In this document: in pieces, positions 54,049-64,000 of the stretch
How the letters are laid out: each line of letters begins with the position of its first letter
How positions within the stretch are numbered: position 1 is the stretch's first letter
Assembly (NCBI GenBank): GCA_958510825.1
Contig: OY294048.1
Location: 10,681,589-10,745,588 of the forward strand
Direction: 5' to 3'
Origin: Brachypterus glaber
Lineage: Eukaryota; Arthropoda; Insecta; Coleoptera; Kateretidae
DNA: 64,000 nt
Translations under genes and position numbers: made by a program
Notes under the pieces: model-generated
What the model was told of the DNA's origin: nothing
The model's input: only the letters and a program-made list of their open reading frames with translations
Database searches by the model: none

Positions 54049-55388
54049 ATATACATGGTGTTTGAAGTCCTTTGATACATAATAAAGGGGGTGATTCTAC
54101 ATCACAAAACATGAAAAACAAGCTTATAAAAATAGATCCAAAATAAACCCTAAGAGTTATAACCCTTTAAAAATAAGGTTTTTAATTAATAACTCTGGTA
54201 CCCTTTGAGCTAGAGTGACAAGGTTTTGCATGCATACTAGTATTAATAAGGGCAACTAGTTTATGTTAATATATATTTTTGAATCTATCCAGAGGCATCC
54301 CTAGATGGAAAAATGTATTAGGCTTAACACATTTTTGCCCCAAACTTTTTTATGTGTATCGTCATCTAAAGGCTCTAACGGTCTAACTCCAAAACGTCAT
54401 ATTTTTCAGGAGACGTAAAAAACGATTTAAAACTTAATTATATCAATTTAGAACTTTAAAACTAGCTTGTTCACAGGTAAAATTGTTTGAATTGTGTTAA
54501 TGTATTTAAAACTTTTCATTGTTATCTATTTTATATAAATTATTTGAAAATTAAATTTTAACCACAGAATCTAAATTCACTAATGGTCTAACTCCAAGGG
54601 AAGATAAAAGAGGATACTTATCGTTTTATATCGCGTAATATTATTACAAAAAATTTATATTTTTATATTTAATATATAATATTACTACTAGGTAGGCATA
54701 ATATATATACATTATTAATGGCAATAATTATAATTATCATCAAACAGTAAATTAACAAATATTTGAAACGGGATCCCCTGTTGTCGAGAAATAGTTTGAC
54801 ATTAGTGACAGTTCTCATTTAATTGTTTTCTCACAGTCATATGATGGAGTTAGACACTTAGCGACTTAAAATATTTACATTTTTGCATTTTTTGAGGCTG
54901 ATATTGGTTTAATGCAACTTTTTTTTTTGAAGTATGTTGGTAATCAGATAATGAAGCAAATTTGATAAAAATCTCATTTTTGAAAAATTTGGAGTTAGAC
55001 AACTAGAGCCTTTAGTGGGCGGTATATTTTTTTTGGATTTTTTGTAAAAAATATAGATTCCTTGGGTAAAAATACATGAAAAATGTCATATAATGTAACA
55101 CTGTAGGAGCAACCGTTTAAAATAAATGCAATTAAGAGGAAGTAAGATTTTGTGCCACCAAAAATCTTACTTTTTGAAAGGCTATTACTCATTTAATATT
55201 AAATTTAGGTGTTTCTGTGAAGAATACTTTTTTGCTTAGTTTTGAATTAAGAATCGCCCCGCATCTTTAAAATTTTATTGGTTCTTTTTTTGTTCCCCAT
55301 TCAATACTTACAATGTTTTTTTCATGTTTTGTGATGTAGAATCACCCCCTTTATTTTGTACCAAAGGACTGCAAACACCGTGTATAAA
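54049..55388. mobile_element. 1.34 kb TIR element (GGTGTTTGAAGTCCTTTG, GGGTGATTCTACATCAC)
   Basis: About 70-bp inverted ends: TGGTGTTTGAAGTCCTTTGA, AATAAAGGGGGTGATTCTAC and ATCACAAAACATGAAAAA at the left, mirrored at 55316-55386. The interior is AT-rich with repeated CTAACTCCAAAA-type text and no transposase frame. A lone related end is near 30520. Confidence 0.85.
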
Positions 55389-55496
55389 ATTGCGAATTTA
55401 ACGCACGAAATCTAAAAAATATTACAAAAAGACAGAAAAGGACAGATAATTTCAAAAAAGACACATGTCTGGGACTTTTCTAACAAAATAGTTATT

Positions 55497-55585
55497 TTCT
55501 TAACTAGTGTATTAAGTAGCATTTTATCCACGCAAAGAATATCTTCTTAAGTGGATAAAATCACTTAATACACGAGTTGAGAATT
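55497..55585. mobile_element. Short hairpin MITE
   Basis: TTCTTAACTAGTGTATTAAGT then ATTTTATCCAC on the left pair with GTGGATAAAAT and ACTTAATACACGAGTTGAGAA on the right. 89 bp. Confidence 0.75.
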
Positions 55586-56804
55586 TAATTTTATCCAACA
55601 TCTTTTATTTTTAAATAAAAATCTATAATTTTGCGAAAAATTTTCCGATTTTTTGTGGAGCAGCGGTTACTAACCAAGTTAGGGGAATATGTATTTCTCT
55701 CTCTTTTTAACTCATCAATTAAACAGAGAAAGAGTAACATACTGGTTAACCGGCATTACCACAAAAAATTGACTATTATGTCAAAAATATTAAGATTAAG
55801 TTTTCTTAATACTAAAATAATAGGTAGTCATGGCCTAAGTATGCCTATTAAAAATAATCAATTGCTAGTTTTACATTTCTTACAAACGTCAAAATGGACG
55901 CGGTGATGACAGAATTTTTAATAAAAATAGTATTTTATTCAAAAACTAAAGAATAATTTGGGGTTTTCTTTAATTTTTATGGCTTAGTTAACGTGCTTCT
56001 ATTTATAGAATAGTTATAATACTTAATTAATAGGGTATGTAACTAATTTTGGGTGAGATCAAAAGCTGTACGTAAGAGTGGGTGAAAAATTTTTTAGGCA
56101 CTACTGGAAAAAAACTCACTTTTGACATTTAAAATAGTGCTCAAAACAAGGGTTTCTGTGAAGGTGTTGGATAAAAGTGATTTTTTATAGTCCTGATTCT
56201 TTTAGGTAAAAAGAAGAAATTTACAATATTATATTTTTGTTATAAATAAAAAAAAAACAAAACATTTGTTATTTTATTATTTTTTAAAAATTTTGAATTT
56301 TCTTTCTTTTTGCGAAAAAAAAAATCAAAAAACGAAAATTTAAAAGCCGTTTCTTTAAGCCTGAATCATTGTTAAAAACGTGATCCAATAAACATTTTAT
56401 AAGTTTATATTTTTTTAGTGTTACATGGGTTTGATAACTAGCCAGCTAGGCATGGCGACATCACGACTCGCTAAAATCCGATGTTTAATTATTACTAAAA
56501 CAAGTATTTATTTATAAAGTAGGCGGGAAATCGTATTTATCTACTGCTTTAAATTAATACTACGAAAAGTACCTACTGTCCATGGCTAAAAGTCGAGGAT
56601 CATACCAATTCGGGTGAGGTTCGCGCAACTCTGTGAGAATCCCTTATACGATTGCAGCATAATCCGTTTTAGTTATTAGTCACTGCGTTCTATTTCAGAC
56701 ACGGAGAATACAACTGAGTATAAATTTTAACAAGTTCTACTAAAAATATTTAATATGTTAATTTATTAAATAAAAGATTTTAATATTTTTTTTTTCTATT
56801 TTAC
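55586..56804. other. Upstream region of the zinc-finger gene
   Basis: A 91-codon open frame at 55631 has no recognisable motif and is not called. 56600-56720 has balanced composition and may contain the first, untranslated exon of the zinc-finger gene; a splice acceptor TTTTACAG ends at 56804. Confidence 0.4.
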
Positions 56805-56899
56805 AGACTACAACATATTTTAAAAAGAAGACAAAAAATCATACTTTTATAACTTGAAACCAAATAGTTACTGATATTTAATACAATAAAATATTTGAT

Positions 56900-59288
56900 A
56901 TGGAGACCAATGTATCTGAATTTCTAACTGATGAAGAGACTGAATCCACAGACAAAGAAAATAGCACTTCTTCAAATGATGGAAGTGATGAGGAAATTGA
57001 AGAAAATGGAATTAAAGGAAATAATATTTTACCTTTAGAAGATATATGCCTTGAAGAAAGTAAAGGTGTGCCCTCAGAACCCCTGAACACCATACTGGCT
57101 AATACAAATCCAAATGTTAGTGAGGAAAGTATTGGATTGGAACCCCTGAACAGCCAACTGGCTGATACAAAGCCAGAGGCCGCTGTAGAAGGTAAATATG
57201 TGCCCCCAGAACTCCGGAACAGCCAACAGGCTGACACCAGGCCAAATGTCGGCGTAAAAGAAGAACTTCCAAGTAATTATTTAGATGTCAACCTGGAAGA
57301 AGGAGATAATGAAATAAAATATGAATATGATAGCTCTTCAGATGCTACTTACGAACCCTACAAAAAACCTAAAAAATACAAATGTTACGTTTGCTCGAAA
57401 GTTTTTCCAAAACACGCCGCTTTAAGAGAACACACCCGAATACATCTTGAGGAAAAACTATTCATCTGTGCCGAATGCGGAAAGAGTTTTACAACCAAAC
57501 AGAATTTGAACAGACACGCACTTTCTCATGGTGAAACTTCTGAGGAGAAAAACTATCAGTGCCACATGTGTCCGAAGGCCTTTGGACGAAAATACTCGCT
57601 GCAACTGCACATCCGCACTCACAGTGGTGAAAAGCCGTACCATTGCGACGTGTGCGGCAGATGTTTTTCCACCGTGGGCATCCTGAAAAGACACATGCAC
57701 GTTCACAGCGAAGTGAAGCCGTTTTCTTGCTCGTTGTGCGACGTCACGTTCACATCAGTTAGTGCTTTGAACAAACATACTTTGATACATACTGGGGAGA
57801 AGCCCCACGTTTGCTCGTACTGCGAAAAAAGCTTCACTGCCAAGGGTGGCTTGAAGAGACACATTCTGACACACACAGGTAAGAAGGGGTACAATTTATC
57901 GCAATCAACAGATTCTTTAACACTTTTACTGCCATGGCTATGTTAGATCACTAGATAGGTAGGTTTGTTAGGGTAGGTTGCTTGGTTCCGCCTGAAACTA
58001 TCTACTCATTTTAACAACCTACCTATTCAGTGCCATAGGCCATGTGTCAAATAGTTTGGACTCACAGGTCCCAAAACAAGAACATGCACGCATGTGACGG
58101 TTTTTTACAGATTAAAAAAGAAGTTGGCTCAAAAACAATGAAGATATTTAATAATTAACAATACTAAAAATACCAGTTTAAAAAAGTTATTAAAAGTTTT
58201 TAAGGGTGCTCATTCACTTTATTAGTTAAATTAAATTAGTTAAATCATTTAATAATTTTAAATTGTTTATTCAACCCGAATGCTTTTGTTTTTCCATTTG
58301 ACAGTACTTTTTTCTATTGTCAGAAACCAACAAACAAGATTTACACCGTTATAATTTTCCATTGTATACCTGTTTTAATTTAATAAATATTATTATTACA
58401 GGTGAAAAACCATTCAAATGTAAAGAATGCGACCACTGTTACACCACGGGCGAAAGCCTGAAGAAACATATGCTCAGTCATGGCCACGGCGAAGTTCAGT
58501 CGCACACTTGCGAAGAATGTTATAAACCATTCATTTCCAAAGAAAAATTAAAGAAACACATTAAAACACACGATCCAAAGACCAAGACAAATTATCAGTG
58601 TAAGTATTGCGATTTGGAGTTCCCCGACCAATGTCGCCTCAGAAAACATTTGCAGATGCACGCCGGTCCAAAGCCTTACATCTGCATCTACTGCCAAAAA
58701 ATATTCACCGGGCCTAGCAGCCTGAAAATGCATTTACGGTTGCATAGAGACGATAGGCCGTTCAAATGTGAATATTGCGATAAAACTTTCGGCCGGAGAA
58801 ACGTTTTGAACAGGCACTTGCATAAACATAGTGGTGATAAGCCCTATATTTGCGAAATTTGCAATGACGCGTTCAGCGAAAAAGCGTTGTTGGAAGATCA
58901 TAATATAATCCACAACGAGGAACGGCCACATGCCTGTACTTATTGCGGTAAACGGTTTTTCAAGAAGCACCATCTGCTGCTGCATATTCTGGTACATACG
59001 GAGGAGCGGCCGCATGAGTGTCTGATTTGCCAGAAATTGTTTCCTGATGGTGCTGCTTTGGAAAAACATATGATAGTCCATAATGGTGACAAGCCTTTCG
59101 CATGTCCGTTTTGTGAAAAAAGGTTCTCGAAAAAGGATAATATGTCGGTCCACGCACGTACACATAGCGGAGTTAGGCCATTTGGTTGCTTGTATTGTGA
59201 GAATAGGTTCAACCAAAAAGTGCACTTAAAGAAACACGTAAGGCGCACGCATAAAGGTCAGCCGTATATTGATCTTGATCCGCAGTAG
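56900..59288 (+). CDS. C2H2 zinc-finger protein, 16 fingers, 621 aa
   Basis: Probable sequence-specific nuclear DNA-binding regulator. Two exons, 56900-57878 and 58402-59288, spliced inside a TGEKP finger linker (ACA-G|GT). Residues 1-150 are acidic and disordered and hold three imperfect repeats of about 28 residues (EPLNTILANTNPNV, EPLNSQLADTKPEA, ELRNSQQADTRPNV). Exon 1 then encodes six C2H2 fingers, exon 2 ten more, all with intact Cys2His2 spacing; the last ends HVRRTH. No ZAD, BTB or KRAB domain is visible. TGEKP-type linkers are well kept only in part of the array (HSGEKPY, HTGEKPH, TGEKPFKC), others being degenerate, so perhaps only subsets bind DNA together. Confidence 0.92.
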
Positions 59289-60242
59289 TTAGTTAACTTT
59301 TGTTAATGTTAATATAAACAAATTTTATTATCTTAACTATAACATATGTTTTGAAGAGTTTTGTTTAAATGACGTCATAGTTAGTTGGTAAAGTAAAAGT
59401 AAAATCTTTTTCGAGGTTAAAAAGTTGATTGAGTTGTTTATTTTGCGATATTTGAAACTGAAAACCAAAAATGAGGTCTACAAGGAAAAAATTAGGCTTG
59501 TCCTAACTTTGCAAGAACATTTTTGCATAAAGCTTATAAATTACTTACTTTTATTTAACTCGTTTATCGTATCTATATTATCCACGAATGATATCTGACG
59601 ATTGTTTAAAATAATATCAATAGAATTCATTCTTGCCGAGATTCTTGCAAAAGTGGCAAAACAATCTTGTAAATAAGTCCGGCTTCCACAAAAACACTAA
59701 CCTCTTCTTCGTCAAAAAAATATGATTCGGAAAGGACAGAAATATGATAGAAAAGGATAGAAATACATACTATGCGAGCAAACCACCTAGAGGTACATGG
59801 TTACCAAGAATAGTAAGTGTGACGTCATTGTTTGTTGTAGTTAACTAATAAAATGTGTGTAGTATGCTGTTCTTCATACCAGTATGTTATAGTTTCGATA
59901 ATAAAATTTGGTTTATGTTTAGAGATTGTTTATTTATGGTTTGTGGTATATTTTTATTAAAAATTATAAAAAAATGCTATAAAATAGATATAAATTTAAT
60001 TAGGTTGATTTAGATATTTATGTATGTACAAATAAATTAATTGAAAGCAATAACTTCATTTATTTAGTCTATTTTAATAATATTATGAACGTTTTAGTTT
60101 AGTAGTCCGCTTGCAAAATTCACTTTTCCTATGAAAATTCAACTAACAGCATAATAGTACGAAACGCCTTTCTACCAGATATTATATTTTAATGAATATT
60201 TAAGTTTCATTATTTCTTCCCAGATGGTCTTTTAGTTTGCCT
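59289..60242. other. Zinc-finger gene 3' UTR and spacer
   Basis: AATAAA occurs at about 59899 and several times later. No further gene seen. Confidence 0.45.
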
Positions 60243-60452
60243 ACCCGGACAACATCCATAAACTCATGAGGCCTCATGAGAGCATCATGTTATTATTTCC
60301 ACGTTTTGTACTCATACGAACATCATGATGAGCACCTCATTATTTTGTGATCATGTTATGAGTTTGTAATGAGGTGTATACATTTAACGTTAAATCATTA
60401 AATGATGTCATAATGACTTCCACGTGAAATAGCAAATGTTGCCCGGGACCCG
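60243..60452. mobile_element. MITE with CCCGG(G)CAACAT ends
   Basis: CCCGGACAACATCC at the left and ATGTTGCCCGGGA at the right; inner CTCATGAGGCCTCATGAG is a perfect palindrome, and GAGGTG/CACCTC-type and ATCATG motifs also alternate. About 210 bp. Confidence 0.6.
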
Positions 60453-60699
60453 ATTGAGAACGATTGCCGAATAATACAGGCTTCTGTAATGTTTCAATTT
60501 CAGTGCACTTGACAGCGTTATGCTATAGGTGGCCCCCACATGTTATTTCCTACCACTAACTAAACTTATTAAACGAATAAATTCGCCTTCTAAGAATACT
60601 AGTATTAAAAGGCAGCCGTCTTTATAAGTTACTACTAGTAGTAACTAGTAATTAACTTATTAGTCAGCTAATTCGATACACATTATCGGATTGGTATGG

Positions 60700-60840
60700 T
60701 GAGCCGTAGATATCTGGAGGCTTTAGCCTAGAGGAACAAGTTCCTCCGGTCATCTTGGGGAACATTTCCACTGGGAAGTTCCCAGTGGGAACATCCCGGT
60801 GTCCTCAAGTTGTTGAAAATGGACTTGTGTGGGGGTCCTA
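60700..60840. repeat. GC-rich palindromic cluster
   Basis: Contains ACTGGGAAGTTCCCAGTGGGAA with a hairpin CTGGGAAGTTCCCAG, and AGGAACAAGTTCCT. Not assigned to any element or gene. Confidence 0.45.
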
Positions 60841-61039
60841 GGAGGTCGATTTTTTCGTTATTTTTTTGGACTTTTAAATAATAATTAGAAATACCTACTT
60901 CTGTATAAGGGAGCAAATTCGTATAAAGGAAGTGCTTTTAAGAAAAATAACTAATTTTAATTACTAGTTAAATTTAATAACAAAATTAGATTCGGTCTTA
61001 TTATTATATGCTTTTTTAGATTTTAAGCTTTCACGGCCA

Positions 61040-61355
61040 TTAAGATATAAAGAACTTTCACTTTCGGGTTTAGACCGTGTTAATGGATTTTCACTTTCCG
61101 ACGTTTCGTCTCTTACTACTAGAGACATCTTCAGGGATTAATCTGAAACTAAGTTTCGAATCAACTTGTGTCACTATTTATGACGAGTTGTGGTTATTCA
61201 CCCGTGACGAGGTTTTTCCTATCAAAGACTTCCATATTGCAGGTAAGTGGTACCAGATTAATCCCTGAAGATGTCTCTAGTAGTAAGAGACGAAACGTCG
61301 GAAAGTGAAAATCCATTAACACGGTCTAAACCCGAAAGTGAAAGTTCTTTATATT
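61040..61355. mobile_element. Foldback with 100-bp near-perfect arms
   Basis: AAAGAACTTTCACTTTCGGG, AATGGATTTTCACTTTCCGA, CGTTTCGTCTCTTACTACTA and GACATCTTCAGGGATTAATC at 61050-61143 are mirrored at 61256-61350. The 110-base spacer has no pairing. Near-identity suggests recent origin or gene conversion between arms. Confidence 0.85.
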
Positions 61356-61444
61356 ATATGCTTATCTATTAAATCTATTAACTATCTTCTAGTTCCAGAT
61401 ACTGTGTCGCCACTGAGTTTCTGTTAAACAAATTAATTTTTATT

Positions 61445-62205
61445 CTATTTTTTCTAAAAGCGACACTTTTTGTTCATGTTTTACGGGCAAAAAGTTGAAC
61501 TTTGTGGCCCTAGAGCTAAAAAGTTTTTTTCGCCCGCTAAGGCTTGTAATTTTTAAGCTTTACCTTTACTGTTATATTTATAAAGAAATATGACCTTTTG
61601 GTCTTGAACTAACTGTTCTTTTTGACCAGATACAGTTTTTATAATCATTTCATACAAAATATTTTTTTTTCTATAACAACCTCAAAATATAATATATTAA
61701 CATATTATGTTAATGATTAATCTGTGTTTATCCACTAAAATAAATTAAAAACACAAAATTTCAATTGTAAAATCAATTTCAATATTTATAATATTCATAG
61801 AACGGTTTATTATTATTTTTATAACAGACACATTTTAACAGAAATTAATCACCAAGCATAGCTTTTTTAATTTAAAATGAAACCGCACGCAAAAGAAACG
61901 ATTCAATTGTTTTTTTAGGGATTTGATTGGATAGCAATTTGTCATGGATAACTAAATAAGTAATAAGACAGTAAAAAGAAATATTTTTTGCAATTTAAAA
62001 TTAAGTATATTTTAATAATTTATTATAATTAGTAACATTCGAATAAAAAATATTGCATAATACACGGGCAAAAAGTTAAGTTTCGATTTCGTAGATTTAT
62101 TAACCTCGGGCCGGCCCAATCGGCCGGCCCTCGGCTTCTAAAAACCTACTCAATCGAACAACTTGACTTTTCGCCCTTGTATTATAAATAAATATTATAT
62201 TTTAC
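61445..62205 (-). mobile_element. 740-bp dispersed repeat, copy 2
   Basis: Inverse copy of 19745-20485, including CGGGCAAAAAGTTGAAC at 61482-61500 and GGGCCGGCCCAATCGGCCGG near 62109. The divergence is small enough to align by eye throughout but includes many substitutions, so both insertions are not very recent. Confidence 0.75.
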
Positions 62206-64000
62206 AGGGCGTTCGGGTAGGACAATAGTTTTATTCTTTTTACTCCATTACTAACTTCTTGGCAACTGTCGTTGTTATTGTCATTGATGAAAATTTTTGA
62301 AACAATATAAAAATATTTTTTTACGGTCCTCCTGCCTTTGGATTAAAAAAGTACCTTTTCCTCGGAAACGCTTCATTTTATCGAATTTTGCGTAGAGTAC
62401 TTTTTCGATCAAAATTGCTCACAGAATGTAAAGAAAGTAATGAAAAGTCTAAAATTTGTAACCCTAAAAAACTTAGGGTTTTGAAACCATTACGGAAGTC
62501 CGCCCCTGATTTTTCTGATAACTCAAAACTTCCGCTAAAATCATTCGATGCAAATTAATTTTCTCAAAAAAACCCTGATAAAATTGTTTAAAAATATTAA
62601 AAAGTTATCCAAAAAAAATTGATTTTTCAATTACATCTTGGGGGGCAAATCTATTACATCTTGGGGGTCAAATATCTCAGAGTAGCAGGGGCGTAGCCAA
62701 AAATTTTATATGAACTTATGTGTAAATGCTATATGTGTAATGCACCAAATAAATCTATCTATCTATTATTTTGACGATATATGATCACCCCTAAGGATTT
62801 TGGAAACATTCTGGGACATCCTGTATATATGGCCTTAAAGTTAATTGGACTGACCACATTATTGCAGCCAGCATAAACATGCTCTTTTTAATAGCGAAAA
62901 CCGTTTTAAGCTATCTCATTAAAAAATTATATCTCTGGACTTTTTTTTTAGCAAAATCCTCTAAGCTTAGGGACACTTAAGGAGCAGGTATACCAAATTT
63001 CAGCCAAATCCGTCACTATAGTGCATTCAACTGAATCTGCGCGGATTGGGTCAAGAGTAATTGACGTTTTTGTTTTAATTTTTCTTGTGGGCCTGTGTAA
63101 TATAAGTGACACAATGTGTCACTTATAAAACGTTTTATGTGTTTGACATTTTATGTCAAATAAACATAAAACGTTTTTAACCAACTATGTCATAATTGTA
63201 TAATAATTTACCACCGTTTAAATCATTCGTTCTGTAAATAATATTGCGGAAAACATGCAAATTTTGCACGTAACCATTTAAATAATCGATAGTTTGGGGC
63301 TCATCTTACAGTTTATTTGATAGAGGGGGTTGTTGGTCTTTTTGTAAAATTACAAGTGGTGGGTTTTGCGGCCTTTTCGCCAGTCTAGCAGCGCGATCGT
63401 GCAAAGTAGGCCGTTTCTTGAAAGGCAATCTAAGACGGCCGCGATTTTTTACCAGACTTGCGTGTGTCGTGGTTATCTATGGAACGAAACAATGGAGAAT
63501 GGATATCGTAAGTAATATTTATAATTGAGGCGTTGAACTGCAAAAATATATCCAAAAGGAGCTGAACTGCAAAACTTTTGGATTGAATTTTCCCAAATAC
63601 TTAAAAAAAAATAATTTTCAAAAAAAATTAAAAAAATAACATTTAAAAAAGGTCTTTTCTTGAAAAAATAATTTTTCTTTTCAAAAAAAATCCAAAAAAA
63701 AAAACTTTTTAAAATTTTCCAATTTGTTTTTCTTTTTGCGAAAAGCGAAAAATTTTTGTGAGACACCCAGTATTTTTATAGAGATTTTTACACTGCAGGG
63801 CGCTGCACTATGGAACGAAGCGGGCCATACGTTGGACATCGTATCTTTCTTGAAAACGGTAGTCGGGATTTTGATAAAATTTGGTATGTAGCTATTTTTA
63901 GGTACGAGAAAGGCTTTTAGCTACGTTTCATTTTTGGCAAAAATCTGGAAATCTTAGAAAAAATTATATTTATTTTTTTTATATGATTAATTACCATTTA
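62206..64000. other. Gene-free right end of the window
   Basis: AT-rich repeats. ATTACATCTTGGGGG occurs twice in tandem at 62632-62675; CTATCTATCTAT near 62754; two hairpins at 63102-63178 (AGTGACACAATGTGTCACTT and an AAAACGTTTTATGT pair). 63365-63470 is GC-richer but has no coding signal that I can support. Confidence 0.4.

Noticed and set aside
55631..55906. 91-codon open frame
   Set aside because: No domain, no splice or promoter context, composition like neighbouring AT-rich DNA.
58548..59248. Long minus-strand open frames opposite the zinc-finger exons
   Set aside because: They mirror the codon periodicity of the finger array and have no features of their own.

Overview
This window looks like nuclear DNA of an insect, most likely a beetle. 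It is about two-thirds A+T. Its genes are split by GT-AG introns and encode animal proteins: an M1 aminopeptidase, RpS25, tubulin chaperone A, the U11/U12 snRNP protein PDCD7, a trypsin-like protease, FKBP39, RpL7A and a C2H2 zinc-finger protein. The space between exons is crowded with short inverted-repeat elements (MITEs and foldback elements), LINE fragments and SINE-like sequence. The order cannot be proved from sequence alone; Coleoptera is an inference from the repeat style and protein sequences.

Layout. 1-13.8 kb: the C-terminal half of an aminopeptidase N gene (+ strand, six exons seen), whose last 1.94 kb, including the whole terminal exon, is tandemly duplicated; the distal breakpoint lies at the end of a MITE. 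13.9-15.1 kb: an intronless-CDS gene (- strand) for a protein with 23-residue STPR repeats and six SUMO-type motifs. 15.7-16.1 kb: a CR1-like LINE tail. 17.5-28.8 kb: RpS25 (-) head-to-head with TBCA (+), followed only 87 bp later by PDCD7 (+); a trypsin-like protease gene lies antisense inside PDCD7 intron 2. 28.9-31.4 kb: a run of palindromic elements. 31.7-44.2 kb: an unrecognised, possibly OB-fold gene (-) diverging from FKBP39 (+), which carries a LINE in intron 3. 45.1-53.0 kb: RpL7A (-), with two U24-like C/D snoRNAs in its introns and a broken copy of part of its last exon downstream. 53.0-56.8 kb: one orphan candidate exon and a 1.3 kb TIR element. 56.9-59.3 kb: a 16-finger C2H2 gene. 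59.3-64 kb: repeats only.

The genes are mostly housekeeping: translation (RpS25, RpL7A, rRNA methylation guides), tubulin folding (TBCA), minor-spliceosome assembly (PDCD7) and nucleolar chromatin (FKBP39). No operon-like system is visible. The most unusual points are the snoRNA pair in RpL7A, the tRNA-like sequence inside nested inverted repeats in the same gene, the nested protease, the tight TBCA-PDCD7 spacing, the MITE-bounded exon duplication, and a palindromic element with a coding-like core. All calls come from reading the sequence; no database search was possible.
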